Origin: Phycisphaerae bacterium
GTDB taxonomy: Bacteria > Planctomycetota > Phycisphaerae > Sedimentisphaerales > Anaerobacaceae
Direction: 5' to 3'
DNA length: 64,000 nt
NCBI GenBank assembly: GCA_030615025.1
Contig: JAUXAB010000004.1
Span: forward strand, 35,042-99,041
How positions within the stretch are numbered: position 1 is the stretch's first letter; each line of letters opens with the position of its first letter. The position numbers and the translations under genes are program-made. This document shows, piece after piece, positions 17,162 through 26,398 of this stretch. The notes below the pieces were generated by a model, which made no database searches, was not told where the DNA came from, and saw only the letters and a list, made by a program, of their open reading frames with translations.

Positions 17162-18136
17162 ATGAGAAGGTCTCTTATAGTGTTGGCTGCATTGTTTTTG
17201 GCGGCTTTGGCCGTGGCGGCGGGTACAGAGAGATTTGAGAAAGTTGTCAACGAAATGGTCGAGGCCATCAATGAGAAAGATTACGCAGGCACCGGAAAAG
17301 ATTTTGACCAGAGTATGGAGGATTTCTTCCCGTTAGAGAAGAGAAAGCCGTTCTTTGAAAACATATCAACACAATATGGCAAAATCGAAAAACTTGATAA
17401 GCCGCGGCTGACTCCGCCCTATCAGGCAATCTTTGTTGCGCACTGCGAACGTGGGAAGCTGGACATACAAGTTTGGCTGGACGAGAAAGACAAGATTATA
17501 GGGTTATTGTTCCTGCCACATAAGCCGGCTATACCGGTACCGGAGAAAAATGAGACCAGGCTTTCGCTGCCTTTCAGTGGCAGGTGGCTGGTTGCCTGGG
17601 GCGGTGACACAAAAGAGCTCAATCAGCACCATGACGTTCCCAATCAAAGATTCGCTTTCGACTTTCTTGGTGCGAACGAAGAAGGAGAAACGCATAAGGG
17701 CGAAGGCAGAGTAAACGAAGACTACCTTGCGTTCGGCAGAGAGGTATTAGCACCGGCAGATGGAAAAGTCACGGACGTCATCAATGGGGTTCGAGATAAC
17801 GCACCCGGCTCTATGAATCCGTATTCGGGATTGGGCAATGCGGTATTTATCCAGCACCGCGAATATGAGGTGTCGGTCCTTGCTCATCTGAAACTTGACA
17901 GTATAACGGTTGAGGTCGGCGATAAGGTCAAAACCGGGCAAGTCGTAGGTCTATGCGGAAATTCGGGGAATTCTTCGGAGGCACACCTGCACTATCATTT
18001 GCAGAATACACCCATAATTCAGGATGGGACAGGAATCAAGTGCTATTTTGAAAAGGTTGTAGTGACGGATAAAGGTGGCAGAAAAATAAAGACGAATTAT
18101 TCACCGATAAAAGGCGAAGTTTTGATTGCCGAGTAG
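17162..18136 (+). CDS. secreted M23 peptidase with N-terminal DUF3887-like domain
   Basis: About 324 residues starting at the ATG preceded by GGAGGTATGTAAA. A signal peptide (LIVLAALFLAALAVAAG) leads into a small domain (RFEKVVNEMVEAINEKDYAG ... FFENISTQYGKIEKL) like the DUF3887 turnover domain. The C-terminal M23 domain holds NQRFAFDFLG in the position of HxxxD (here Phe replaces the usual zinc His, with Asp kept) and AHLHYHL for HxH. Loss of the first ligand is doubtful because nearby HHDVPNQRFAFD might supply a histidine. It is transcribed just before convergent rpoN. Confidence 0.82.
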   Translation: MRRSLIVLAALFLAALAVAAGTERFEKVVNEMVEAINEKDYAGTGKDFDQSMEDFFPLEKRKPFFENISTQYGKIEKLDKPRLTPPYQAIFVAHCERGKLDIQVWLDEKDKIIGLLFLPHKPAIPVPEKNETRLSLPFSGRWLVAWGGDTKELNQHHDVPNQRFAFDFLGANEEGETHKGEGRVNEDYLAFGREVLAPADGKVTDVINGVRDNAPGSMNPYSGLGNAVFIQHREYEVSVLAHLKLDSITVEVGDKVKTGQVVGLCGNSGNSSEAHLHYHLQNTPIIQDGTGIKCYFEKVVVTDKGGRKIKTNYSPIKGEVLIAE

Positions 18137-18160
18137 ATTTTGGCGGCGGGGGAGAGAAAG

Positions 18161-19633
18161 TCAGTATTTTTTTCTGAATCTGGCGGTGGGGATGTTTAAG
18201 AGCTTGCGATACTTTGCAACGGTTCGTCTGGCCAGTTTGTTAATGCCGGCCTCCGCTAACTTCCTGCGTATCTGGTCGTCACTTAACGGCTTTGCTTTGT
18301 CTTCTGCATCGATAATCCGGCGTAATTTGGCCCTTATGGCCTCCCAGCTATATAGGTCGCCGTTATCATCTTTGGTGCCGCCGCTAAAGAATTTTCTCAG
18401 CGGCAGTATTCCCTGGGAGCACTGGACGTATTTGCCGGCAACGGCCCTGGAGACTGTGGCCAGATGCACGCCGACATCATCGGCAACCTTTGACATCGGC
18501 AGTGGGCGAAGATGCAGCTGGCCCTTTTCGAAAAAGTCCCTCTGGTATTTGACGACGGCCCTGGTTACTTTCAGCAGGGTATTCTTTCGCTGCTCTATTG
18601 CATCCATAATCCACTGAGCGGAACGGATGTTGTTTTGTAAAAACTTTTTTGTCTTTTCAGAGACCTTTGTATCTTTTGCCATTTTTGCATAGTATTTACT
18701 TACTCTGAGGTTCGGCAAATCAGAATCGGCCAACCGGACGGTGAAGTCGGCTGAATCATCCAACTGCTCGACTATTACATCGGTGGTGATGGCGTGATTC
18801 CGGTTGGGCCCAATCTGCAGACCCGGTGAGGTGTCAAGCTTGCTCATGCGTTTGACGGCGAGATTGATTGCCTTAACGCTGCACTTCATTTTTTTTGCGA
18901 TGTCGGGCAGACGATTTTCGAGCAGTGCGTCCATATGTTCGGCAATCAGGCGGGATTCGAAGGTCATGTCCTCGCTGCTCTGTGCCATCTGGATGAGCAG
19001 GCACTCCTTCAGGTCGCGTGCGCCGACACCTGAAGGCTCCAAGTTCTGGACAAGATCCAGGGCGTGTTTCAAATCGTCGATAGTGAAATCGGCCCTGTCC
19101 TTGTTGTGCAGCTGTTCCAGTCTTACGGTCAGATATCCCCTATTGTCGAGGTAATCTATTATCATACCGCCGGCTTTTTTGACCGGCTTTTCGGCCTCGA
19201 CCAGCCGCCACTGCTCTTCGAGATGGTCGTGGAGGGACTGCGGCGGCGCAGCGGTGTTTTTTATCGCCTGCAGTTTGGCGTCGGGCCCGTCAGTTCGAGT
19301 GCGTTTATGAAAGGAGCCTGCCTGGCCCATATAGTCCTTAAAACCGTCACCGAGACTGTCAAGGCGCTGGAAGTCTTCAACCTTGTTGTTGTCTGTACTA
19401 ACGACTAAATCCTTTTCGCCAATATTGTCCTGGGGCTGCTCGCCGTCAGAATCGGGGGCTTCGGGATTTGAGGGTTCGGCCATTTCCAGAACAGGATTGC
19501 TATTTAGCTCCTGCTCTATCCTTTCCTGAAGCGCAAGGATTGGAAGCTGGAGGATCTCCATCGATTGAATCATATGCGGAGCGAGCTTCATTCTCTGCTC
19601 CATCCGCATCTGTGTGCTCATCTCCAGCTTCAT
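18161..19633 (-). CDS. rpoN: RNA polymerase sigma-54 factor
   Basis: 490 residues, full length. Region I is the Gln-rich activator-response segment (MRMEQRMKLAPHMIQSMEIL and LQERIEQELNSNPVLEM). The core-binding region follows (SLHDHLEEQWRL, GYLTVRLEQL, LEPSGVGARDLKECLLIQM). The DNA-binding part has the helix-turn-helix MSKVADDVGVHLATVSRAVA and the RpoN box ARRTVAKYRKLLNIP near the C-terminus. It directs transcription from -24/-12 promoters with enhancer-binding activators; none is encoded in this window. Confidence 0.97.
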   Translation of the reverse strand: MKLEMSTQMRMEQRMKLAPHMIQSMEILQLPILALQERIEQELNSNPVLEMAEPSNPEAPDSDGEQPQDNIGEKDLVVSTDNNKVEDFQRLDSLGDGFKDYMGQAGSFHKRTRTDGPDAKLQAIKNTAAPPQSLHDHLEEQWRLVEAEKPVKKAGGMIIDYLDNRGYLTVRLEQLHNKDRADFTIDDLKHALDLVQNLEPSGVGARDLKECLLIQMAQSSEDMTFESRLIAEHMDALLENRLPDIAKKMKCSVKAINLAVKRMSKLDTSPGLQIGPNRNHAITTDVIVEQLDDSADFTVRLADSDLPNLRVSKYYAKMAKDTKVSEKTKKFLQNNIRSAQWIMDAIEQRKNTLLKVTRAVVKYQRDFFEKGQLHLRPLPMSKVADDVGVHLATVSRAVAGKYVQCSQGILPLRKFFSGGTKDDNGDLYSWEAIRAKLRRIIDAEDKAKPLSDDQIRRKLAEAGINKLARRTVAKYRKLLNIPTARFRKKY

Positions 19634-20371
19634 AATGATACCTGAAAAAGTTCCTTAGTCATTGTGACTTATCGGAATTATGAGATACCGAGTTCTCTAT
19701 TTATAAAGTATATGCGATTATGGCCTTAAAGGTCCGGCCAATTACAAAATCTTTTATGGTTAGTATTATACCATAGAGGAGTTTAAAATCTAAGATATTA
19801 GTTGGAAAAAGATGAGTTTCTTCTTGTGTTGTCCTTTGTTTCACATTATTATAGGCCATTGGTAGGAGGCTGTCTCCGCCAATGTAGCAGTGCAGTTTTT
19901 AGTGCGCCGGGAAATATTAACATTTTTTTTCAGGAGGATTTGCAATGTCCGGAAGCAACGAAAACAAAAGATGGTTTCTGCTGATGGTGGCTATCATCGT
20001 GTGTTTGGCCTTTGTGGTCGTGGCGCATACTGCGTGAGGGGTTAGCTGATATTTTGGCCGGTGGTGGTGAGGGTAAAACCCCGAAATAAATATTTTTGAG
20101 CATATTGTGTCGTCGTGCCGGGGGGTGGGTCGTCGCCGTGCCGGCGACGGCTAAACAGCTTTGTTGTTATATTCAGGCAGGATTTTGGCTGGCCTGGCGA
20201 GCCTTTCTTCTTTATCTATGAAATAAACCACGGATACCCGCTTTTCCGAAGAGTTTTGACAAAAATATGCGAATAGGCAGATTGTTCTTGATTAGGGCCC
20301 GGGCAAAAAGTAATTTGGCCAGAGTATTTTGAACACATAAATTTAATTTTGATAAAAGGAAGCAGGTTACC
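19634..20371. other. long spacer between rpoN and an oxidoreductase gene
   Basis: Apart from the 30-residue peptide gene listed separately, I see no coding frame. A GC-rich hairpin is present at 20131-20149 (CGTCGCC/GGCGACG, loop GTGCC) without a T-run. A TTGACA with a weak partner AGATTG 17 bases on, near 20252-20280, may be the promoter of the downstream Gfo/Idh gene. Confidence 0.45.
19945..20037 (+). CDS. 30-residue single-pass membrane peptide
   Basis: A canonical CAGGAGGATTTGCA ribosome site precedes an ATG that opens a 30-codon frame. A short polar head (SGSNENKRW) is followed by one hydrophobic helix (FLLMVAIIVCLAFVVVA) and the tail HTA. The strong ribosome site and the well-formed transmembrane segment support expression of a small membrane protein. 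Function is unknown; it stands between rpoN (divergent) and a Gfo/Idh gene. Confidence 0.55.
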   Translation: MSGSNENKRWFLLMVAIIVCLAFVVVAHTA

Positions 20372-21613
20372 ATGGAAACACTTAAATTGGGTTTCATTGG
20401 TGCAGGTTTCGTCGCTAACTTCCACGCTGCGGCGCTTAAACAGGTACGCGCCGCTGAGCTGGTGGGTGTCTATGCGCTCAAGTGGGCGGAAGAATTAGCT
20501 AAATTTGCAAAAGCAAACGGATTAGGTGACTGCAAGGTATATCCGAACGTGGCGGAACTATGTAAGAGATGCGATGCGGTGGCGGTGTTTGCACCGAACT
20601 TTGTGCGCATCGAACTTGTCGAGCAGATAGTCGAGGCGATGAAAGCCGGTGCGGAACTGAGGGGTATTATCTGCGAAAAACCTCTTGCGCGGACGGTTGC
20701 GGAGGGCAGGAGACTTGTGGCTCTGGCGAGGGAAGCAAAAGTGGCCACGGCTTACTTCGAGAATCAAATCCATATGAAAGCCATAAGAGGCGCGCTGGCG
20801 CAGCTTGGTCCGGTGCAGAAGAGTATGGGGCCTATCTCACTTGCTCGCAGCGCGGAGGAGCATGCAGGTCCGCACGAGCCGTGGTTCTGGGACCCGACGC
20901 GACAGGGCGGCGGCGTGCTGTGCGATATGGGCTGCCACAGCATCGCGGCTTCCTGGTTTGTGCTCACGCCCATCGGCAAACCGGTTACCTTCCTCGAACC
21001 GGTCTCCATCAACGCCGAGACGGCGCTGCTGAAGTGGGGGCAGCCTAAATACCGGCAAGAGCTTCTCGACCGCACGGGTGTGGATTACGCGCAGACACCG
21101 GCAGAGGATTTCTGTACCGGCATCATCACGTTCCGCAATCCCGAGACGGGGCAGCTGGTCAAGGCGCAGTTCAGCAACTCGTGGATGTATGACAAGCAGG
21201 GTCTGCGTCTGCTAATGGAGGCTCTTGGGCCGGGCTACGCCTTCGAGGTCAACTCGCTGAGGTCGCCGCTGGAGGTTTTCATCAGCGATTCCGCGGCTGA
21301 GGCTGTGGCCGACGCTGAAACCGCACTGGAGAAGGCGACTGCCTCTCGGGGCTTGCTGGCCGTGCAGCCGAATGAGGCGGACCTCTACGGTTACGTCGAT
21401 GAGCTTAAAGATGCGCGCAGTGCATTTGTAGGCGGTAAGGATGCGTTTCTGAACTGGGAGTACGGGCTTGAGATTACCAAGCTGGTGCAGGCAGGGTATC
21501 TGTCGGCTGAGCGTCGCAAAACTCTCGACCTTACCGACCCGGCTGTCCAGCAGGAGCTCGATTCGTATACGTCCCTTATCGCGCAGGGCAAAGGCGCTGA
21601 AATCCTCATGTAA
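20372..21613 (+). CDS. Gfo/Idh/MocA-family oxidoreductase (cytoplasmic)
   Basis: 413 residues. The Rossmann loop GFIGAGFVANFHAAAL opens the protein, EKPLARTVAEGRRLV carries the conserved EKP lysine of the NAD(P)-dependent sugar dehydrogenase family, and GGGVLCDMGCHSI marks the C-terminal substrate domain. There is no signal peptide, unlike the two relatives downstream. It probably oxidises a sugar, inositol or a similar polyol. AAGGAAG lies about 10 bases before the start. Confidence 0.88.
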   Translation: METLKLGFIGAGFVANFHAAALKQVRAAELVGVYALKWAEELAKFAKANGLGDCKVYPNVAELCKRCDAVAVFAPNFVRIELVEQIVEAMKAGAELRGIICEKPLARTVAEGRRLVALAREAKVATAYFENQIHMKAIRGALAQLGPVQKSMGPISLARSAEEHAGPHEPWFWDPTRQGGGVLCDMGCHSIAASWFVLTPIGKPVTFLEPVSINAETALLKWGQPKYRQELLDRTGVDYAQTPAEDFCTGIITFRNPETGQLVKAQFSNSWMYDKQGLRLLMEALGPGYAFEVNSLRSPLEVFISDSAAEAVADAETALEKATASRGLLAVQPNEADLYGYVDELKDARSAFVGGKDAFLNWEYGLEITKLVQAGYLSAERRKTLDLTDPAVQQELDSYTSLIAQGKGAEILM

Positions 21614-21633
21614 ACAGTCGCAAAATGTTAGCT

Positions 21634-23034
21634 CTACAAGGACCAGGGCCGGCGATAGTCCTGGTGGATGTATTTATTGGCCTCAGGGAGGTTTGTGACC
21701 TTCAACTTCGGGCCGTCCCAATACAATTTCCTGCGGGTGCGCAAAGCGACGTTGCCGAGCAGCAGGGCCTGTGTTACAAGGCCGGAATATTCGAAATTGG
21801 CGCCGGCGGCTTCGCCGCCTTTGCAGGCCCGGAGCCATTCATCATGATGGCCAATTGACCTTGGCAGCGTTTTCGGCGGCGGTTTGTAAGCCTTCATCCT
21901 GGACTCAGGTATCAACCTTGGGTTTGCACCGGCAAAGCCGCAGAGGATTTTACCTTTGTCGCCTACGAAGAGCAGGCCTTCTCTGGTAAGTTCGCGGTCT
22001 TTGAGTTCGTCCGGCTTTGGAGGGAACATGCCGCCGTCGTACCATGTCACGGTGACGGGCGGCATATCCGGTCTTGCGGGGAACTGCCAGCGAATTACTG
22101 AGGCCCTGGGGTAAGTTTCCGAATTTACCTCTAACTGGTTCCACATCTTGGGCGCATAGGCTGAGCCGCTGGCTTCGACGCTTGTTGGGTGGGCGAGCTT
22201 CAAAACGCGGAAGATGGTATCGAAACTGTAACAGCCCATATCACCGAGGGCGCCGGTCCCGAAGTCCAACCAGCCTCGCCAGACCAACGGCAGATAAGCG
22301 GGATGATAAGGTCGATGTGGGGCCGGGCCGAGCCAGCGGTCCCAGTCGAGGGTTGCGGGGACGGGCGGGGTTTCGGTCGGGCGGTCAATACCCTGAGGCC
22401 AGATGGGCCTGTTGGACCAGTTGTGGACTTCGCGGACGGGGCCTATAGCTCCGGCCCATATCCATTCGCGGAGCAGGCGCGAATCTTCGGAGGCCTGATT
22501 GACGGTTCCAAGTTGCGTGGCGACCTTGTACTTTCGGGCGGTCTCGGCCATCTTGCGAGCTTCAAAGACGGTATGTGTAAGCGGTTTCTGGCAGTAGACG
22601 TGCTTGCCCATCTTCATTGCTGTTATCGAGACCAGGGCGTGTGAATGGTCCGGCGTAACCACGAGCACGGCCTCAATATCTTTGTGCTTTTGCAGCATCT
22701 TGCGGAAATCGGTGTGCGCGGTGCAATCGCTATTGCCGTACTTTTCGTTAACGATATGCCTAACTCTATCGCGATTGTTTGCATCGACATCGCAGACGGC
22801 AGCAATCCGCACGTCGGGCTTGTTCAGAAAACTTTTCATGTCACGCGTACCCTGGTCGCCGACGCCGATAGATGCGATAGTGATTTTTTCGCTGGGTGGG
22901 ATACGACGGGGACCTGCTAAAACATAGCTGGGGACAATCGTAAAGGCTGTCGCAATAGCGGCAGCGCCGCCCATAAAATCACGCCGGGATATGTTTCCGT
23001 CTTTCTTGTTGGTAATTTTAGTCTGGTTTTTCAT
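21634..23034 (-). CDS. TAT-exported Gfo/Idh/MocA-family oxidoreductase
   Basis: 466 residues with the planctomycete-type twin-arginine leader ISRRDFMGGAAAIATAFTIV. Features seen are a dinucleotide-binding domain (TIASIGVGDQGTRDMKSF, VAAVCDVDANN), VYCQKPLTHTVFEARKM with the active-site lysine (Gln replaces the usual Glu of EKP), GTVNQASEDSRLLREW, and the C-terminal domain WLDFGTGALGDMGCYSFDT. GAGGAG precedes the ATG. Exported members probably carry a tightly bound cofactor, as in glucose-fructose oxidoreductase. It is convergent with the cytoplasmic relative. Confidence 0.9.
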   Translation of the reverse strand: MKNQTKITNKKDGNISRRDFMGGAAAIATAFTIVPSYVLAGPRRIPPSEKITIASIGVGDQGTRDMKSFLNKPDVRIAAVCDVDANNRDRVRHIVNEKYGNSDCTAHTDFRKMLQKHKDIEAVLVVTPDHSHALVSITAMKMGKHVYCQKPLTHTVFEARKMAETARKYKVATQLGTVNQASEDSRLLREWIWAGAIGPVREVHNWSNRPIWPQGIDRPTETPPVPATLDWDRWLGPAPHRPYHPAYLPLVWRGWLDFGTGALGDMGCYSFDTIFRVLKLAHPTSVEASGSAYAPKMWNQLEVNSETYPRASVIRWQFPARPDMPPVTVTWYDGGMFPPKPDELKDRELTREGLLFVGDKGKILCGFAGANPRLIPESRMKAYKPPPKTLPRSIGHHDEWLRACKGGEAAGANFEYSGLVTQALLLGNVALRTRRKLYWDGPKLKVTNLPEANKYIHQDYRRPWSL

Positions 23035-23269
23035 ATTAGCATCTCCTCAACAAAAGTAAGATTCCTGTACACCAGCCTAATAACGGATTGGCTGGTGAAG
23101 AACATTTTCAACTACAGTTTCTTGTTACTATTCAGGCCTTTTTGGAACTCTGCATTTTGCTTAATGGTACCACGTCCTTGACCAAATAACAACAGGCTCG
23201 GTCGATTAAGACAATATCAGAAAAACATCCGAACACCTTCGAGGCCAGGTGACCAAATTATTGGAGAGA

Positions 23270-24706
23270 CTATTCTATCTGGCGTTTTGCGCATTCTACT
23301 ATGCGGTCAACTTCCTGCGCCAGGGCTTCATCCATCGGTTCCGGCTTGTGTGTGGCCAGGATGCGATTTACCTCGTCTAAAGCGCGGTCGGCCATTGAGC
23401 TGCGTCCGTCGCTTTGCCAGAGTTCCCAGCTCTGCCTTGTCCAGGCTGGCCCAGGGAGCCAAAGCTCGCGGCGGAAGTGTTTGACGGTATGCTCCTCAGC
23501 CAGGTAATTACCGCCTGGCCCAACCATGTCCACCACCTTCGTGGCGAGAGTATCAGCGTCGACTTCAAAGCCGCGCACAATTCGTTTGACATAGTTCACC
23601 AGTTCGTTGTCGATATACAGCCAGGTAAGGCTGGCAGCGTGGTCTGTTCCACAGATGCCGCAATGTCCGAACGTATCCGCCCCGGCCAGTGCACCCAAAA
23701 CCATTGTGCCGGCTTTCTCGATGCCCGCCTGGGCGTCTGGGACCTTCGCATCAGTGAGGCCTACATTGATGTACACCGGAAAGCCATAGGAGCGTGCTAT
23801 CTGCACCATGGCTACAGCCATTAGCGCTTGCTCGGGAGAGCCAAATGAGCAGATGCTCGTACGCGGGTCCATTATATGCGGAATCCCACCATAAGTTACC
23901 GGCGTACCGGGCGACAACAATTGGGTGACAACAACGCCCGCAAGTATTTCCGCATTTTCCTGAGCTAACGTGCCTGCGAGGGTCGCCGGAGCAGTTGCAG
24001 ATGTCATTGCCATCGGGCCAATGCTGACAGGCTGGCCTGCCCGTACAAACTCCATTAAAATGTCCAGCCCGTCTTTGGGCAATTGCAATGGACTTATAGG
24101 TTCCAGAAACGCTTCCACCATCGGATGAGCACGCAGGGCGGCATCACCTCCGGCGATGGTGCGGTAAATCTGCAAAACATAGCGGGCCGTTTGGCCATTG
24201 CAAACCCAACAGCGTGTCGGCTTGCTTGTTCCCTTTAGCAGTTCGCCGGTCAGGAACACGTCCCGATAAGTTGCAGGTATCTCTTCTGGTTGAGCCATTG
24301 AGCCTACTATGTTGATATTGGCCAGAGCATCACCGAGGCGAATCGCATCGCGTGCGTCCTGTATTGTGGCTGGACGAAGCCGGCTGGTCTGGGAATCTAT
24401 CCAGCCGAACTGGCCGGGGCTGGACATCAACACAAAATCACCATAGCCAAAACGTGCCGTGCGCTCCGCATTCCGGCCATGCAGAATATACCGCTTACCG
24501 GCGCGGGCCACACTATCCATAACCAGCTGCTCAGACAGACGTGCTATCTTACTATCCTGGTCCACCTTGGCACCGCCTTCTTCCAGCAGTTTCAGCACCT
24601 TATCGTGGTGCACCATAATGCCCGTATCCCGGAGAATGAGAATGCTGCCGTCTCGGATAGATTGTATTTCCCGCTCAGTCAAAACTTGTATGTGGATGTT
24701 TGCCAT
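23270..24706 (-). CDS. MttB-family (trimethylamine methyltransferase-like) corrinoid methyltransferase, non-pyrrolysine
   Basis: 478 residues, one uninterrupted frame without an internal amber codon, so it belongs to the non-pyrrolysine branch that includes glycine betaine methyltransferases (MtgB). Family marks are TEREIQSIRDGSILIL, DTGIMVHHDKVLKLLEEGGA, FLTGELLKGTSKPTR, PISPLQLPKDGLDILMEF, GGIPHIMDPRTSICSFGSPE and the C-terminal GGNYLAEEHTVKHFRRELWL. It should transfer a methyl group from a quaternary amine to a corrinoid protein. A corrinoid protein gene lies about 20 kb away at 44348-44974. It is flanked by TAT oxidoreductases. Confidence 0.88.
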   Translation of the reverse strand: MANIHIQVLTEREIQSIRDGSILILRDTGIMVHHDKVLKLLEEGGAKVDQDSKIARLSEQLVMDSVARAGKRYILHGRNAERTARFGYGDFVLMSSPGQFGWIDSQTSRLRPATIQDARDAIRLGDALANINIVGSMAQPEEIPATYRDVFLTGELLKGTSKPTRCWVCNGQTARYVLQIYRTIAGGDAALRAHPMVEAFLEPISPLQLPKDGLDILMEFVRAGQPVSIGPMAMTSATAPATLAGTLAQENAEILAGVVVTQLLSPGTPVTYGGIPHIMDPRTSICSFGSPEQALMAVAMVQIARSYGFPVYINVGLTDAKVPDAQAGIEKAGTMVLGALAGADTFGHCGICGTDHAASLTWLYIDNELVNYVKRIVRGFEVDADTLATKVVDMVGPGGNYLAEEHTVKHFRRELWLPGPAWTRQSWELWQSDGRSSMADRALDEVNRILATHKPEPMDEALAQEVDRIVECAKRQIE

Positions 24707-24935
24707 ATCTAATTACCTCAGTGGGGACAGCACTTATCAGCGAGCAAGCCATACTGCTTTGAGCAGCCATCGATGGCGCAGCGCACGACTGCACCCCTGC
24801 CGGTTTGCATTGAGTCATAATTCAAAGGGGGCCCTTGACACCTTGGAGTCGTAATGGCAATTCGACCCCTCACGTTCCGGCTGATTGATAACAGGGTTAG
24901 AGAATCTACTTTTTCGTTAATCAGCCGCTGGACTG

Positions 24936-26336
24936 CTACAACGACCATCCTTTGCGATATCGGCAGTGGATATACCTATTGGCCTCAGATACGTTGGTAC
25001 AGACCATGTTCGGCCCATCCCAATTCAACTTCTCGCCCGTGCGGATAGCAATATTACCCGACAGCATTACTTCTGTGAGCGGCCCGGAGAAATCAAAACC
25101 GGCAGCCGGCGGTTTGCCGCCCTTGCAGGCCTGGAGCCACTCTTTGTGGTGTCCGGTCGACCGTGGGATAGTTTTTGGTGGCCGCTTGTACGCCTTCATC
25201 TTCGTTTCAGGTATCAGCCGGGGACTTGCAGCACACCAGCCTGGCGCCAGTATCTTGCCTTTGTCACCCACAAAGACTGTGCCGCCATCGTTATCGCCAA
25301 ACTGTCGACCCTGCTCGAGTTCTTCCGGACGCGGTGGCTTATTGCCACCGTCATACCACATCAGTGTCACGGGCGGAATATCGCCGCGCTGTGGAAATTC
25401 GTATCGGAGTATCGATTTAGTAGGCCCTGTTTCTTCATTGTTACCTTCCTGGGAGACAACTTCGATAGTCGTTGGGTATCCGAGCTTCAAGGCCCAGAAG
25501 ATGGGAGAACAATTGTGGATACCCATATCGCCTAAAGCGCCCGTTCCGAAATCCCACCATCCTCGCCACTTAAAGGGGACATAAGCCGGATGATACGGCC
25601 GATACGGTGCCGGGCCCAGCCAGAGGTCCCAATCCAGTGTGGCGGGCGGTGGCGGTTCTTCTGTCGGTTGGGGGATGCCCTGAGGCCACCAACCCTTAGG
25701 TCTGTCGGTCCACGTGTGGACCTCGCGTACGGCACCGATGGCACCGTCCCAAATCCATTCACATAATAATCGTATACCCTCACCCGCATGTCCCTGGATG
25801 CCCATTTGAGTAGCGACCTTGTGCTCACGGGCCGCCTCAGCAAGCTTGCGGGCTTCGTAGATCGAATGTGTCAGCGGTTTTTCACAGTAAACATTTTTGC
25901 CCATCTTGATAGCCATCATAGTGGCGACAGCGTGTGTATGGTCAGGTGTAGATACTACCACCGCGTCGATGCCCTTTTCTTTTTCCAACATTCTGCGGAA
26001 ATCGCGGTACTTCTTAGCATGCCGGTAACGTTTGAATGCGGGCGCTGCTTGCCTCCAATCCACATCGCACAGTGCTACAATGTTTTCACTGCTGAGAGCT
26101 GCGAGGTTCGCGGCTCCACGGCCGCCCACGCCGATAGCGGCTATATTGAGCTTCTCGCTCGGCAGGGTACGACCGGGACCTCCCAGGACGTAGCTGGGGA
26201 CAATCGTAAATGCCGCAGCCGCTGCGCCGCCGATAAAGTCGCGTCGGGACAGTCTCCCTCCTTTACCGGTGCTTGCTGCTGGGTGGCTTTTGGAGAGTTC
26301 TTTGTCGCGCTGCTTGGTATTCTGATTGTCATTCAT
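24936..26336 (-). CDS. TAT-exported Gfo/Idh/MocA-family oxidoreductase
   Basis: 466 residues, the same length and plan as the gene ending at 21634: leader LSRRDFIGGAAAAAFTIVPS, cofactor loop IAAIGVGGRGAANLAAL, VYCEKPLTHSIYEARKL with an intact EKP lysine, and the substrate domain WWDFGTGALGDMGIHN. The two proteins end alike (NRYIHCRYRKGWSL and NKYIHQDYRRPWSL), so they are paralogues. The spacer before the MttB-type gene (about 229 bases) holds nothing I can identify. Substrate unknown. Confidence 0.9.
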   Translation of the reverse strand: MNDNQNTKQRDKELSKSHPAASTGKGGRLSRRDFIGGAAAAAFTIVPSYVLGGPGRTLPSEKLNIAAIGVGGRGAANLAALSSENIVALCDVDWRQAAPAFKRYRHAKKYRDFRRMLEKEKGIDAVVVSTPDHTHAVATMMAIKMGKNVYCEKPLTHSIYEARKLAEAAREHKVATQMGIQGHAGEGIRLLCEWIWDGAIGAVREVHTWTDRPKGWWPQGIPQPTEEPPPPATLDWDLWLGPAPYRPYHPAYVPFKWRGWWDFGTGALGDMGIHNCSPIFWALKLGYPTTIEVVSQEGNNEETGPTKSILRYEFPQRGDIPPVTLMWYDGGNKPPRPEELEQGRQFGDNDGGTVFVGDKGKILAPGWCAASPRLIPETKMKAYKRPPKTIPRSTGHHKEWLQACKGGKPPAAGFDFSGPLTEVMLSGNIAIRTGEKLNWDGPNMVCTNVSEANRYIHCRYRKGWSL

Positions 26337-26398
26337 TTTATTACCCCGCTACAAATCTGTGTCTGTTAGGTTTTTTCTATTTTATGTCGGGTGGAAAA

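Noticed and set aside
23270..24706. Pyrrolysine-dependent MttB
   Set aside because: The frame has no internal TAG; it is a member of the non-pyrrolysine branch.
24718..24948. 76-codon minus-strand frame between the methyltransferase and an oxidoreductase gene
   Set aside because: It overlaps the end of the oxidoreductase gene and shows no start signal or family pattern.
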